From the NCBI RefSeq assembly GCF_963678185.1, contig NZ_OY782757.1, positions 868,001 through 932,000 of the forward strand: a DNA stretch of 64,000 nucleotides, read 5' to 3'. Below, piece after piece: positions 45,398-54,667 of the stretch. The position numbers and the translations under genes are program-made. A model generated the notes under the pieces. That model worked only from the letters and a program-made list of their open reading frames with translations. It was not told the DNA's origin and ran no database searches. The DNA comes from an uncultured Tolumonas sp. (GTDB taxonomy: Bacteria; Pseudomonadota; Gammaproteobacteria; Enterobacterales; Aeromonadaceae). The first letter of the stretch is position 1. Every line of letters begins with the position of its first letter.

Positions 45398-45640
45398 CCT
45401 CTTTTTGCAATCTTATGGCTGCACAAGGCTCCTGCTGTAACACGCCCAGCCTAGCCATGTGCTTCCAGCGACATCTAATAGCCCCACGATATCCTGACTA
45501 AAAGTGTGGTAAATCACACAAACAAAATGAGAATAAAATCAAACCTTCATTTCCACTTTATTAACATATAATTACGACATGATTTATGTATTAAGAACTT
45601 CTAGTTCCCTTGATGCTGTTAACCACTACACAAGGAAAAT
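45398..45640 (+). other. Intergenic stretch after the integrase remnant, no gene seen
   Basis: I find no coding frame, tRNA-end duplication or strong hairpin in these 243 bases. They probably contain decayed island DNA followed by the promoter of the GGDEF gene. The imperfect palindrome GTGTGGTAAATCACAC at 45506-45521 resembles a CRP site but has the wrong spacer. Confidence 0.5.
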
Positions 45641-48571
45641 ATGCATACACAACGGACCATATCGAACATTTATTCTCTCGATAGACGACCAAGTTTCTTA
45701 TTGATGCTAGCCACTACCCTTGGCTATGTATTACTTGGTAGTGCAGGTCTTGTTCTCGCAATCCCGCCCGGTTATGCAAGCCCGGTGTTTCCTGCTGCTG
45801 GGTTATCAATTGCACTGACACTGTATTTTGGTCCCATCATATTGCCAGCAATATGGTTCGGTTCGTTAATGTTGAACCTAGAGGTTGCGCTCATCCACGG
45901 CTCACTCTCTACAACCTGCGTTTGGGTTGCAGTCGGCGTTGCTACGGGTTCGGTAATTCAAGATTTATGTGCTCGTTTGCTGGTTCAATATCGACTTGGG
46001 AATAAATGGCAGATTCTAGAAAGTGAACGAAACATTATCCATTTTCTGCTCATCGTAGGGCCTTTGGCATGTATCATTTCAGCATCTGTAGGCACTGCAT
46101 GCCTAGTTATGTCAGGGCTTGTCGATACAGGTGAATGGCGTTTTGGCTGGTGGAATTGGTACGTCGGCGACACTCTTGGCGTTCTTTTGTTTACGCCACT
46201 TACGATAGGATGGATCCACCGAAAAAAAACATCATGGTCTACACGACTAAGAACAATCACTGTTCCAACTATTGTGATGCTGATGGTGGCATCAACTACA
46301 TTCCTTTATGTCTCGCACTGGGAACAAGTTAATCTCAATCGAGATATAAAGGCACATGGAGAAAAACTAACTCATCTTCTTAACAACCATATCGTAGCGC
46401 TTCAAGAAATCCTTACTTCTATGGCCAGTTTCATCGAAGTAACTCCCAACATGACCCTTACTCAATTCAACCAATTCACTCATTCCGTATTAAAGACTCA
46501 TTCTGATATTGCCGCGCTAAGTTTCAATCTACTGTTAACCGATGCACAAAGGCAGTTCTTCGAAAGTGATTTAGCGCAACGTTATGCTGTCAAAGTACCC
46601 CAAATAATGGAACGAAATATGGAGGGAATATTAGCTCCTGCACCACATCGAGCAGAGTATGTAGCAGTAGCTTTCATTTCTCCGTTTCAGGAAAACAGCA
46701 AAGCAATTGGTTTCAATATCAATTCCGAGCAACTCCGGCATGATGCGATTCAACGTAGTCGACAGACAGGTCTTCCTACAGCTACTGCGAAAATAAACCT
46801 TGTCCAAGCCAAAAAAAACAAACCGGGAATCTTAGTTTTAACACCAGTCAAATTAAACGAAGGAATTCAGAATATCGTCCAAACAGACAAATCTTTAGCC
46901 GGATTTGCAGTCGCCGTGATCAAAGTGGACGAATTGATTGAGATAGCGACACAGGGGATGATCCCTGCCGGGATCGAATTAGAAATTACCGACCCCAGCG
47001 CGATTCCTGAGGATCGGTTACTTTATTCGTCGCAAAATACGATAGATAAAACACCGCCACCTTTAAATTGGCAAACATTAATATCCATAGCTGATCGACA
47101 ATGGAATCTGAGCGTATTTCCAAATGCGATATATCTGCAACAGAACCGTCCAATATTAGCTTGGATCACGGGTATTGTCGGGCTGTTGCTCACGTCCATG
47201 CTGCAAATTATCTTGCTTGGCGTAACAGGCAGAAATAACCTGATCCAGCGGCGGGTAGACAACCAAACAGCACTATTGGGCGAAAAGAACGCCAAACTGG
47301 CGCAGAGTGAGGCGCGTTATGCATCGGTTGTAAACAATGTGAAAGAAGTCGTATTCCAAACGGATGCGCAAGGTTTATGGACATTCTTAAATCCTGCGTG
47401 GACGGAAGTTACTGGCTTTCCGGTCCATACAAGCCTTGATACATTGTTCCTAAACTATGTTCATCCTGATGATCGGCAACAAAATCAAGAACGATTTACC
47501 CCACTGATCGAACGCAAAAAAGATTACTGTCGTCATGAAGTACGTTATCTGCATCAGAATGGCAGCTTTCGATGGATAGAAGTTTTTGCCCGTCTGACCC
47601 TTGATGACAATAACAACATAATTGGCACCTCAGGCACATTAACCGATATCACTGAGCGTAAACAATCGAACCTTCGTTTACAGCTGGCCGCGACTGCCTT
47701 TACCCATTCGCGTGAAGGCATCATGATCACGCAACCAGACACCACGATCTTCGACGTTAATGATGCTTTTACGGCAATCACAGGTTACAGCCGAAATGAA
47801 GTATTCGGCCAGACACCTCGCATACTTAAGTCCGGATTGCACGAAAAGAGCTTTTATACATCACTCTGGTACGAACTAGAGAAAAATGGAGAATGGCATG
47901 GGGAGATCTGGAACCGGCGTAAAAACGGAGAAGTGTATGTAGAAATGCTCAGCATCAGTAAAGTCATGAGTAGCGATGGACAATTGCAAAATTACATCGG
48001 GCTTTTTTCTGACATCACGTTATTAAAAAATCGACAAGAACAACTCGAGTATATTGCCCACTATGATCTGTTGACCCAACTTCCAAACCGACTGTTATTA
48101 GCCGATCGACTTAATCAAGCCATGGCCCAGACATTACGACGCAACCTTGGCCTTTTCGTGGTTTACATCGACCTCGATGGCTTCAAACAGATCAATGATC
48201 AGTTTGGTCATGCAACAGGTGATCAGATACTGAAAGGTGTGGCTACTAACATGGGGCAAGTCTTGCGTGAGGGAGATACGTTGTCGCGGATCGGCGGTGA
48301 CGAATTTGTCTCAATAATGCTGGATCTCAAAGATATTGATTCAAGCCTTCATCTGCTCAAACGTTTACTTGTTGCCGCAGCACAACCAATTCAGGTCGAT
48401 GACTATATTCACCATGTATCAGCAAGCATCGGTGCCACTTTCTATCCACAAAACAACAAAGTAACTGCAGAGCAACTGCTTTCCCAAGCAGACCAAGTTA
48501 TGTATCAAGCTAAGATGGCTGGTAAGAACCAATATAAAGTTTTCGAATATATACCAGCTAACATCAAGTAA
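45641..48571 (+). CDS. Multi-sensor diguanylate cyclase (MASE1-CHASE-PAS-PAS-GGDEF)
   Basis: A 976-residue inner-membrane protein. A MASE1-like membrane sensor occupies about residues 20-240 (PPGYASPVFPAAGLSIALTL is typical). A periplasmic CHASE-like domain lies at about 240-500 (THSDIAALSFNLLLTDAQRQ). After another membrane segment near 510-530 come two PAS domains (RYASVVNNVKEVVFQTDAQG, then AFTHSREGIMITQPD). The GGDEF domain has intact GGDEF and an upstream RxxD (REGD) inhibitory site. There is no EAL domain. SD AAGGA precedes the ATG. It lies between an integrase scar and a pseudogene, so it may have arrived with an island. Confidence 0.88.
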   Translation: MHTQRTISNIYSLDRRPSFLLMLATTLGYVLLGSAGLVLAIPPGYASPVFPAAGLSIALTLYFGPIILPAIWFGSLMLNLEVALIHGSLSTTCVWVAVGVATGSVIQDLCARLLVQYRLGNKWQILESERNIIHFLLIVGPLACIISASVGTACLVMSGLVDTGEWRFGWWNWYVGDTLGVLLFTPLTIGWIHRKKTSWSTRLRTITVPTIVMLMVASTTFLYVSHWEQVNLNRDIKAHGEKLTHLLNNHIVALQEILTSMASFIEVTPNMTLTQFNQFTHSVLKTHSDIAALSFNLLLTDAQRQFFESDLAQRYAVKVPQIMERNMEGILAPAPHRAEYVAVAFISPFQENSKAIGFNINSEQLRHDAIQRSRQTGLPTATAKINLVQAKKNKPGILVLTPVKLNEGIQNIVQTDKSLAGFAVAVIKVDELIEIATQGMIPAGIELEITDPSAIPEDRLLYSSQNTIDKTPPPLNWQTLISIADRQWNLSVFPNAIYLQQNRPILAWITGIVGLLLTSMLQIILLGVTGRNNLIQRRVDNQTALLGEKNAKLAQSEARYASVVNNVKEVVFQTDAQGLWTFLNPAWTEVTGFPVHTSLDTLFLNYVHPDDRQQNQERFTPLIERKKDYCRHEVRYLHQNGSFRWIEVFARLTLDDNNNIIGTSGTLTDITERKQSNLRLQLAATAFTHSREGIMITQPDTTIFDVNDAFTAITGYSRNEVFGQTPRILKSGLHEKSFYTSLWYELEKNGEWHGEIWNRRKNGEVYVEMLSISKVMSSDGQLQNYIGLFSDITLLKNRQEQLEYIAHYDLLTQLPNRLLLADRLNQAMAQTLRRNLGLFVVYIDLDGFKQINDQFGHATGDQILKGVATNMGQVLREGDTLSRIGGDEFVSIMLDLKDIDSSLHLLKRLLVAAAQPIQVDDYIHHVSASIGATFYPQNNKVTAEQLLSQADQVMYQAKMAGKNQYKVFEYIPANIK

Positions 48572-48589
48572 TTACTCCATTCTTAACAC

Positions 48590-49029
48590 GCCAATCCTCG
48601 TGACGTTTTGATGTGATGACACCATGCAACACCATGTTGTGCCCAAAAAGGTCAACTCCGAACCGGACCCCTTCTTCATCACCGAAGCCCGCCTCTTCGA
48701 TGGCGAAAGGAAAACGCTTATTCTGCTGATGGAAGCGAGACACCAATTCAATAGCCGTAACCATCGTATTTTCCGGCATTTCGTACGGTGTCGAGATGTG
48801 AGCCGAGCAACAAGGCCAGGGCTTCAGGTTCTGTTCCTTCATTCCGTCCAAAGATATTGCCAACGGCGTCCTACCAGACCTGCATTCCGGCATCGCGCAT
48901 CCATTCCCCCACCAGCTGATTGGCTTGCTGATGTTGTTTTGAAAGATAGACGCGCGTTAACGCGTAAGTATCTTCACTGAGGAGTGCCAGCTCATTGCAG
49001 CGATCAAAAATGCGGGGCCGGCTTCCATA
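48590..49029 (-). pseudogene. Allantoate amidohydrolase pseudogene (allC/hpxK-like)
   Basis: Translating the minus strand across frames gives RIFDRCNELALLSEDTYALT, then EWMRDAGMQVW-stop-DAVGNIFGR, ALLLGSHLDTVRNAGKYDG, and in another frame AIELVSRFHQQNKRFPFAIE followed by GFGDEEGVRFG. This is the N-terminal part of an M20-type allantoate amidohydrolase with its zinc motif SHLDTV. Lesions: no in-frame start, a TAG at 48871-48873, a frame-shifting deletion near 48755-48762, and loss of roughly the last 60 percent of the gene. It follows the aminotransferase gene directly, as in hpxJK-type clusters. Confidence 0.8.
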
Positions 49030-50271
49030 TCAGACCTCGGCAGAGGCATAGACATCCCATGATGCCTGCAGCGCAGCACCCTGAACCGTTTTAAAACCAA
49101 ACCAGTTTAATACCGCTTCCAGCGCAGACAGTGTCAGCAATACGGTATCTTTACGCGCGTTGTAACCCATGGTGCCAATACGCCAGATTTTGCCGTGCAA
49201 CGGCCCAAACGAAGTGCCGATCTCGATGCCGAAATCATTCAACAAGGTCTGACGGATCTGCTCACCATGTACGTTTTCAGGAATGTAAACGCCCAATACG
49301 TTATTCATTTTATGTTTCAGGTCGCCGAAGGGTTTTAAGCCCATACCCTGAATACCAGCCAGCAACGCATCACCATGCAGCTTGTGACGGGCAATACAGG
49401 CATCGATGCCTTCCTGAAGAATGATACGGGCGCATTCGCGGGCACCAAATAACATACTGGTCGCTTCGGTGTGGTGGTTCAGACGCTCCGGCCCCCAGTA
49501 ATCCATGATCATGCCCAAATCAAAATAGTTGGAATAGATGATCTCATCACAGCCGTCCTGATGGTTGGCGTTACGGATCCCCTGCTCGACGTGTTTGCGT
49601 TTTCTAACCTCGGCGGCAAAACGATCACTCAATGTCACTGGCGAGCTACCTGACGGACCACCGAGACATTTCTGTAAACCCGCCGAAACTGCATCTAGCC
49701 CCCAATTATCCACTTCCATCGGGTTGCCACCGAAAGAAGCGGTGGCATCGGTATAAAACAGCACATCGTGACGACGGCAGATCTCACCGAGTTCGGCCAG
49801 CGGTTGCAGCATGGTGGTCGAGGTATCGCCTTGAACAGTGAGTAATGCCCGCGGCTTGATCGCAATAATCGCATCTTCCACCATTTGCGGATCAAACACC
49901 TCACCCCATGGTACTGAGAGGGTATGCACTTCAGCGCGGCAGCGACGAGCGATTTCGCATAGCAGATCACCAAAGCGGCCAAACACTGGCACCAATACTT
50001 TATCGCCGGGGCGAATTGCTGAAACCAGCATGGCCTCAATGCCTGCACGGGAAGTGCCGTCGATCAGGAATGTCCATTCGTTATTGGTTTTATAGAGTGC
50101 ACGATACAACGCCATGGTCTGGTTCATATACTCGGTCATCGCCGGATCATACTGACCGATCAGTTGTGACGACATGGCGCGCAAAACCCGTGGATCAGCG
50201 TTGATTGGTCCGGGCCCCATCAACAGGCGAACGGGAGGATTGATTTGATCGAAAGCCTGAATATCTAACAT
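49030..50271 (-). CDS. pucG: (S)-ureidoglycine--glyoxylate aminotransferase
   Basis: A 413-residue PLP enzyme of the class V (serine-glyoxylate) family. It has the start PVRLLMGPGPINADPRVLRA, substrate loop DGTSRAGIEAML, TVQGDTSTTMLQPL, PLP-binding TDATASFGGNP and the Schiff-base lysine segment SAGLQKCLGGPSG. The QGDTSTT and full-length match, with an allantoate amidohydrolase-like gene immediately downstream, point to PucG/HpxJ, which transfers the amino group of ureidoglycine to glyoxylate. Both flanking ureide genes are broken, so the enzyme may be losing its role or serve another glyoxylate transamination. Confidence 0.85.
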   Translation of the reverse strand: MLDIQAFDQINPPVRLLMGPGPINADPRVLRAMSSQLIGQYDPAMTEYMNQTMALYRALYKTNNEWTFLIDGTSRAGIEAMLVSAIRPGDKVLVPVFGRFGDLLCEIARRCRAEVHTLSVPWGEVFDPQMVEDAIIAIKPRALLTVQGDTSTTMLQPLAELGEICRRHDVLFYTDATASFGGNPMEVDNWGLDAVSAGLQKCLGGPSGSSPVTLSDRFAAEVRKRKHVEQGIRNANHQDGCDEIIYSNYFDLGMIMDYWGPERLNHHTEATSMLFGARECARIILQEGIDACIARHKLHGDALLAGIQGMGLKPFGDLKHKMNNVLGVYIPENVHGEQIRQTLLNDFGIEIGTSFGPLHGKIWRIGTMGYNARKDTVLLTLSALEAVLNWFGFKTVQGAALQASWDVYASAEV

Positions 50272-50293
50272 GGACTATTCTCCGGAAAAATTA

Positions 50294-50470
50294 ATTCACT
50301 GTGGCGGTTAATGCCACACCATCAGAACGAGGATCAGTGGCAATATCGATAACTGCTGATAAAGATGGCGCCAGATAATAGCCGCTTGAGTTTGTGGTTG
50401 CCCTTCCTCGCCCATGGCGCCGTAAGCCAAAATCCGGCCATCGTTGAGGGAACATGCGAATAAGTCCCCA
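50294..50470 (-). pseudogene. Remnant of a gamma-glutamyltransferase-like gene (hpxW-like)
   Basis: On the minus strand one frame reads SLNDGRILAYGAMGEEGQPQ then TQAAIIW, the YGTMGGEGQPQTQA region of the gamma-glutamyltransferase family. Another frame reads IDIATDPRSDGVAL, the usual C-terminal ATDPRxDG element. The roughly 70-80 residues normally between them are missing, and the frames differ, so the gene is deleted and frameshifted. HpxW, an oxamate amidohydrolase of this family, occurs in purine-degradation clusters, which fits the next gene. It lies directly upstream of pucG. Confidence 0.6.
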
Positions 50471-50578
50471 GTGTAAGAAATCGTGATTTTTAACCAATTG
50501 AATTTATTTAATTTAATTAAATTTTCATGTTTTCGCCAAGAAGGAACTTATTTGCACCCTTCTTAGAAAAAAATCAAT

Positions 50579-50603
50579 AAGAATTCCATTTTTTGGAATT
50601 CTT
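50579..50603. repeat. 10-bp perfect inverted repeat upstream of the SDR gene
   Basis: AAGAATTCCA and TGGAATTCTT flank TTTTT in the AT-rich gap between the decayed ureide region and the next gene. On the minus strand a T-run follows after several bases, so it may end transcripts entering the pseudogene area. It could also be an operator. No gene is visible at 50471-50686. Confidence 0.5.
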
Positions 50604-50686
50604 TAACTTACTTTTGATGATAGAAATCATTCATCGATGATAAGAAAATAACAATTTAATAATTGGCAAAACAAAGTCATATCAAC

Positions 50687-51271
50687 ATGAAGAAAGTATT
50701 AATTTTAGGTGCAAATGGTTCTTTAGCAAAAGTAGCAACACGATATTTACTGGATAACACTGATGCTAAACTGACTCTGTTTTTACGGAACTCCTATCGT
50801 TTGAATAATATACATCCAGATCGGATACATATTATAGATGGTGATGTTATGGATTTTGAAGCACTTAAATATGCAATGGAAGGACAAGATGTTGTTTATG
50901 CCAATTTAAGTGGTGATATGAAAGCACAGGCAGAAACAATCATAAAAGCAATGCACCAAACCGGATTAAAACGTCTGATATTCATTAGTTCAATGGGGAT
51001 TTATGGTGAAGTTCCTGGCGAAAAATATAGAAGCATTTTGAACCCGTATCGTGACTCCGCAGCGGTAATTGAAGCCAGTGATTTAGACTATACAGTGATT
51101 AGACCGGGCTGGTTTACTAATGAAAACATTGTTGATTATAAATTAACCTTCAAAGGTGAACCCTTCGAGGGGCATGATATATCGAGAAAGAGTATTGCTG
51201 ATCTCATCATGCAATTAATTGAAACACCGGATTTGTATATTGGTGAAAGCGTAGGTATCAGCCAGATCTGA
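50687..51271 (+). CDS. NAD(P)-binding short-chain/NmrA-like oxidoreductase
   Basis: A 194-residue atypical SDR (YwnB/NmrA-like). The nucleotide-binding motif LILGANGSLAKVATRYLL is at residues 4-21, DVVYANLSGDM near 73 and FISSMGIYGE near 104. The active-site tyrosine pattern is weak, so it may be a redox sensor or a reductase of quinone-like compounds. Start at ATG 50687, which places the Rossmann motif at the normal distance; a TTG at 50663 is in frame. It is convergent with a LysR gene. Confidence 0.78.
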   Translation: MKKVLILGANGSLAKVATRYLLDNTDAKLTLFLRNSYRLNNIHPDRIHIIDGDVMDFEALKYAMEGQDVVYANLSGDMKAQAETIIKAMHQTGLKRLIFISSMGIYGEVPGEKYRSILNPYRDSAAVIEASDLDYTVIRPGWFTNENIVDYKLTFKGEPFEGHDISRKSIADLIMQLIETPDLYIGESVGISQI

Positions 51272-51282
51272 TTTATCATCCC

Positions 51283-51313
51283 CCCCTGTTTTTATTAAGC
51301 AGGGGTTATTTTT
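51283..51313 (+). terminator. Terminator after the SDR gene
   Basis: CCCCTG and CAGGGG form the stem around a T/A-rich loop, followed by TTATTTTT. It lies 11 bases after the stop and runs into the convergent LysR stop codon. Confidence 0.7.
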
Positions 51314-52223
51314 AAAATCCACCTCGCAGTTCACGTGCAATTTTTAATTCTTCCAGAAACAAAATAAATGCTTTTGTGTGTTGTTTTCTACTTGGATAAT
51401 ACAGATGAAAACCATCAAACAGCGGGCACCATGAATGAAGCACACCGATCAAACTACCTGCATCCAGCTCTGATTTCACCATATCATAGGGCAGATAAGC
51501 CAACCCAAAACCGGCTAAGGCTGCATTTTTAATTTGCAAAGACGTATTAAAAATCAGTTGTCCATCCACTTTAACACTTATCAGGCGCTCTTCTTTTTGA
51601 AACTCCCAAGCGTAAAGTCCACGAGCCAGTGATGGTTTCAAATTAATGCATTGGTGCTTTTGCAAATCCTCTGGAGTAATGGGTTTTTCATTCTTTTCAA
51701 AGTAGGCCGGTGAAGCAACAACCTGCATTTTTAAATCTGGAGAAATTCGCGTGGCAATCATATCTTTGGCAATTTGCTCACCCAGACGAACGCCAGCATC
51801 AAAGCGCTCAGCAACGATATCCGTGAAACTGTTTTCAATAATCACTTCGAAATGAATATCTGGGTATCGAGGTAGAAAAGTCTCTAAAAAAGGCCATAAC
51901 ACATGGTGCGCGGCATATTCTGGCGTCGTGATCCTAATTTTGCCACTAAGTCGAGTTTGTTGTTCCCGGATAGCCATCAGCTCTTCGTCCATTTCCGTAA
52001 TTCGCGGTGCAAATGAATTTAATAAACGCTCTCCGGCTTCTGTTAATGAAACACTGCGGGTAGTCCTGTTTAGCAACCGCACGCCTAGTCGCTCTTCCAG
52101 TGCTTTAACAGTATGACTTAATGCTGATTGGGAAACCCCGAGCTTAACGGCTGCTTTGGTAAAATTCTTCTCGTTAGCAACTTCGAGAAAAGAAAGTAAA
52201 TCATTGATATTTTCTTTGATCAT
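51312..52223 (-). CDS. LysR-family regulator (first of two similar copies)
   Basis: A 303-residue LysR protein with helix-turn-helix FLEVANEKNFTKAAVKLGVS then QSALSHTVKALEERLGVRLL, and a CrgA-like effector domain (AERFDAGVRLGEQIAKDMIA). It closely resembles the LysR at 55376-56281, especially FTKAAVKLGV-QSALSH, so the two probably arose by duplication. It lies downstream of the MFS gene on the same strand. Effector unknown; the CrgA group often controls adjacent exporters or reductases. Confidence 0.88.
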   Translation of the reverse strand: MIKENINDLLSFLEVANEKNFTKAAVKLGVSQSALSHTVKALEERLGVRLLNRTTRSVSLTEAGERLLNSFAPRITEMDEELMAIREQQTRLSGKIRITTPEYAAHHVLWPFLETFLPRYPDIHFEVIIENSFTDIVAERFDAGVRLGEQIAKDMIATRISPDLKMQVVASPAYFEKNEKPITPEDLQKHQCINLKPSLARGLYAWEFQKEERLISVKVDGQLIFNTSLQIKNAALAGFGLAYLPYDMVKSELDAGSLIGVLHSWCPLFDGFHLYYPSRKQHTKAFILFLEELKIARELRGGF

Positions 52224-52319
52224 ACGTCCCGCAAAGCCTCATTGACTGTAAGCACAAACTAATAAAACAGGATACCGATTTAAAAGATAGAGCGTTAATT
52301 TAATGACGCGATCCAGCAA

Positions 52320-53732
52320 TTATGACAACAGTTCATTTTTAATACCGTATTGACGATCACGGCGAGCAATCAACACAATTACCGATATCAAAGCTAGGAA
52401 GATCATTAATGCACTCATTGTCATGGTATTGGCGATCCGCTGTGCTAATGCATCTGCATCGCTTGAGTTGTTTTGTACCGTTGTCTCAAAAACTACAACT
52501 AAAATACCTAACCCCAATGAGCTGCCGATTTGATGTGACACATTAACCAATCCTGAAGCGGCTCCTGTGTCTCTCGCTTCTACGTCATAAACCCCTAACC
52601 CGGTCAATGGCGCAAATGTAAAACCTTGTCCAATACCGATTAGCACCATAGGTAGTGCGATCCCCGTGATATAATTCGTATCCGATGTGACATAAGTAAG
52701 ACAAAATATTCCAGCAAAAGTGATCATAAGCCCAGTAAGCAGTAAACGTGTATCTCCCCATCGCAAACTAAGCACCTGTGCTCGAATAGCTGCAATAAAA
52801 CTCACTAGAGTCATAGGCATAAAAGCAGCACCCGCAGCCAAAGGACTGAATCCTTTTACTAATTGAAGATACTGAGTAATAAAAAAGAAAAAACCGACCA
52901 TGCCACCTAGAAAGAAAATACGGGTGAGATAAGCACCAGCGCGAATACGATGATTTAATAAGCGTAATGGCATAATTGGTTGTGCAGCATAGCGTTCATT
53001 CAATACAAATATTCCTAACATCACCACGCCAGAGAGTAATGAGGTCAGAGTCAATGATCCCATCCAACCGTCTGTTGCAGAATTCACAATGCCAAAAACT
53101 AAAGCACTCATACCCAGTGTAGAGGTCACTGCACCAGCTAAATCAAATTGACCAGAATGTTTTTCACTTTCCTCAAGGTGTTTTAAAGCGGCAAAAAACA
53201 ACAACAATCCCAATGGAACATTGATAAAAAAGCCAACTCGCCAAGATAATAAGTCGGCAAAAATACCACCCGCAACCAACCCGACGGTGGCCCCGATACC
53301 GGCAACTGAACTGTAATAAGCCATCGCCCTGCTTCGATCATGAGCATCCGAAAAATTAACCGATAACAAGGCTAATGTAGACGGGGCCAAAATAGCAGCA
53401 CCAAGACCTTGTAATGCGCGGGCTGACAGCATTATGTCCGGTGTCTCAGCCATACTGATCACTAGCGATGTAATAATGAATATTGCGAGTCCGATCAAAT
53501 ACATTTTTTTACGTCCAAGGATATCCCCTGCTCGGGCCCCGAGTAGTAAAAAACCACCAAATGTTAATGTGTACGCACTTTGGATCCAGGACAAGCTTGC
53601 AGATGAAAAATGGAGTTCTGCCAGAATTTTAGGTAATCCGGTGATCACTACGGAGATATCGAGGATGATGATAAAATAACTGGCTAAAATTATCGAAAGT
53701 ACTACTTTCTGATGAGCAGAAAACTTATTCAT
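52320..53732 (-). CDS. MFS multidrug efflux transporter, DHA2 (14-TM) type
   Basis: A 470-residue inner-membrane protein with about 14 hydrophobic segments. The first membrane helix has LDISVVITGLPKI, typical of DHA2 drug:proton antiporters. The loop GARAGDILGRKKMY is MFS motif A, and GIGATVGLVAGGIFADLLSW resembles antiporter motif C. It is divergent from the exported flavodoxin gene with a 10-bp palindrome between, and precedes a LysR gene. Substrate not predictable. Confidence 0.88.
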   Translation of the reverse strand: MNKFSAHQKVVLSIILASYFIIILDISVVITGLPKILAELHFSSASLSWIQSAYTLTFGGFLLLGARAGDILGRKKMYLIGLAIFIITSLVISMAETPDIMLSARALQGLGAAILAPSTLALLSVNFSDAHDRSRAMAYYSSVAGIGATVGLVAGGIFADLLSWRVGFFINVPLGLLLFFAALKHLEESEKHSGQFDLAGAVTSTLGMSALVFGIVNSATDGWMGSLTLTSLLSGVVMLGIFVLNERYAAQPIMPLRLLNHRIRAGAYLTRIFFLGGMVGFFFFITQYLQLVKGFSPLAAGAAFMPMTLVSFIAAIRAQVLSLRWGDTRLLLTGLMITFAGIFCLTYVTSDTNYITGIALPMVLIGIGQGFTFAPLTGLGVYDVEARDTGAASGLVNVSHQIGSSLGLGILVVVFETTVQNNSSDADALAQRIANTMTMSALMIFLALISVIVLIARRDRQYGIKNELLS

Positions 53733-53841
53733 AAGGTTGTCCAGATAGTCAAAAATTCATTCCAACCCGAAGGGTTGAATAACAGCCGCCATTATGACTT
53801 ATCGTTACCAAGCATTAATGCATCAATTCACGATAATACTT

Positions 53842-53868
53842 ATGAATCAATTTCATGTATTGATTCAT
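53842..53868. promoter_or_regulatory. 10-bp palindromic operator between MFS and flavodoxin genes
   Basis: ATGAATCAAT and ATTGATTCAT are perfectly complementary with a 7-base spacer, preceded by TT. The half-site TTATGAAT recurs in the palindrome upstream of yqhD (56354-56410). The position between divergent genes is typical of a LysR operator (T-N11-A). No other gene is in the 262-base gap. Confidence 0.6.
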
Positions 53869-53994
53869 GAATACAACTCATATGAGCTATATCAAAGCCA
53901 TAGTTTACTATTTCAATAAAGCAACTAAATTATTCAATGTTTTGTATCTTCGCACCCCAGAAAAACCATGCTTTCTGAACAGCAAGGAATCGCT

Positions 53995-54651
53995 ATGAGT
54001 TCAAACAGTCCAAACGTGAGCATTAAACACATTATTCTATTTTTTCTTATTTCTACGTTTTGTTTCAGTGCAAGAGCGGAACAATCGTTAACAAATAAAA
54101 AAATATTAATCATCTATTTTTCTCAGCCTGAGAGCATCAATTTATCTGATACTGATGGGATGACGGGAGCAAGTGTAATTACCAAAAATGAAACAACGTT
54201 AGGAAGCACAGAATACATAGCCACAATCATACAGAAACAGACGCAGGGTGATTTATTTCGTATCGAAACTGTGAAACCGTATCCACTAACACATGAACCA
54301 TTAATTCGTTACGCAGAAAAAGAGCAACAAGAAAATTTCCATCCTGCACTGAAAAACAAAATAAATAATCTTAATGATTATCAGGTGGTTTTCGTTGGTT
54401 ACCCGATCTGGTGGTACAAAATGCCAATGGCATTATATACGTTATTTGAGCAATATAATTTCAGTGATAAAACCATCATCCCTTTCACAACTCATGGTGG
54501 CAGTCAATTCTCAGGCTCGATCGGCGAGATAAAGCGCCTGCAACCCAATGCTCATGTTGTTAATAATGGACTGGCCATTTTTCGTAACAATATAGCTAAT
54601 GCTAATACAGAAAAGTACGTTATCGAATGGCTGAATAACCTTAAAATATAA
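53995..54651 (+). CDS. Exported flavodoxin-like protein
   Basis: A 218-residue protein. Residues 1-32 look like a Sec signal: charged start, hydrophobic IILFFLISTFCFS and cleavage motif ARA before EQ. The mature part is a flavodoxin fold: KILIIYFSQPESIN (FMN phosphate loop, modified), a middle strand VVFVGYPIWWYKMPMALYTL and PFTTHGGSQFSGS. Flavodoxins are normally cytoplasmic, so an exported one is unusual. Start at ATG 53995, 8 bases after AAGGA; an earlier ATG at 53968 would only lengthen the signal region. It is 16 bases upstream of the DUF4405-like membrane gene. Confidence 0.8.
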   Translation: MSSNSPNVSIKHIILFFLISTFCFSARAEQSLTNKKILIIYFSQPESINLSDTDGMTGASVITKNETTLGSTEYIATIIQKQTQGDLFRIETVKPYPLTHEPLIRYAEKEQQENFHPALKNKINNLNDYQVVFVGYPIWWYKMPMALYTLFEQYNFSDKTIIPFTTHGGSQFSGSIGEIKRLQPNAHVVNNGLAIFRNNIANANTEKYVIEWLNNLKI

Positions 54652-54667
54652 GATCAGGTAACAGCAC

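Noticed and set aside
45506-45521. CRP site before the GGDEF gene
   Set aside because: GTGTGGTAAATCACAC looks symmetrical, but the spacer between TGTG and CACA half-sites does not fit the 22-bp CRP consensus.
48624-48980. 118-residue plus-strand frame
   Set aside because: It is antisense to the allantoate amidohydrolase remnant, whose conserved motifs read on the minus strand. It has no family resemblance of its own.
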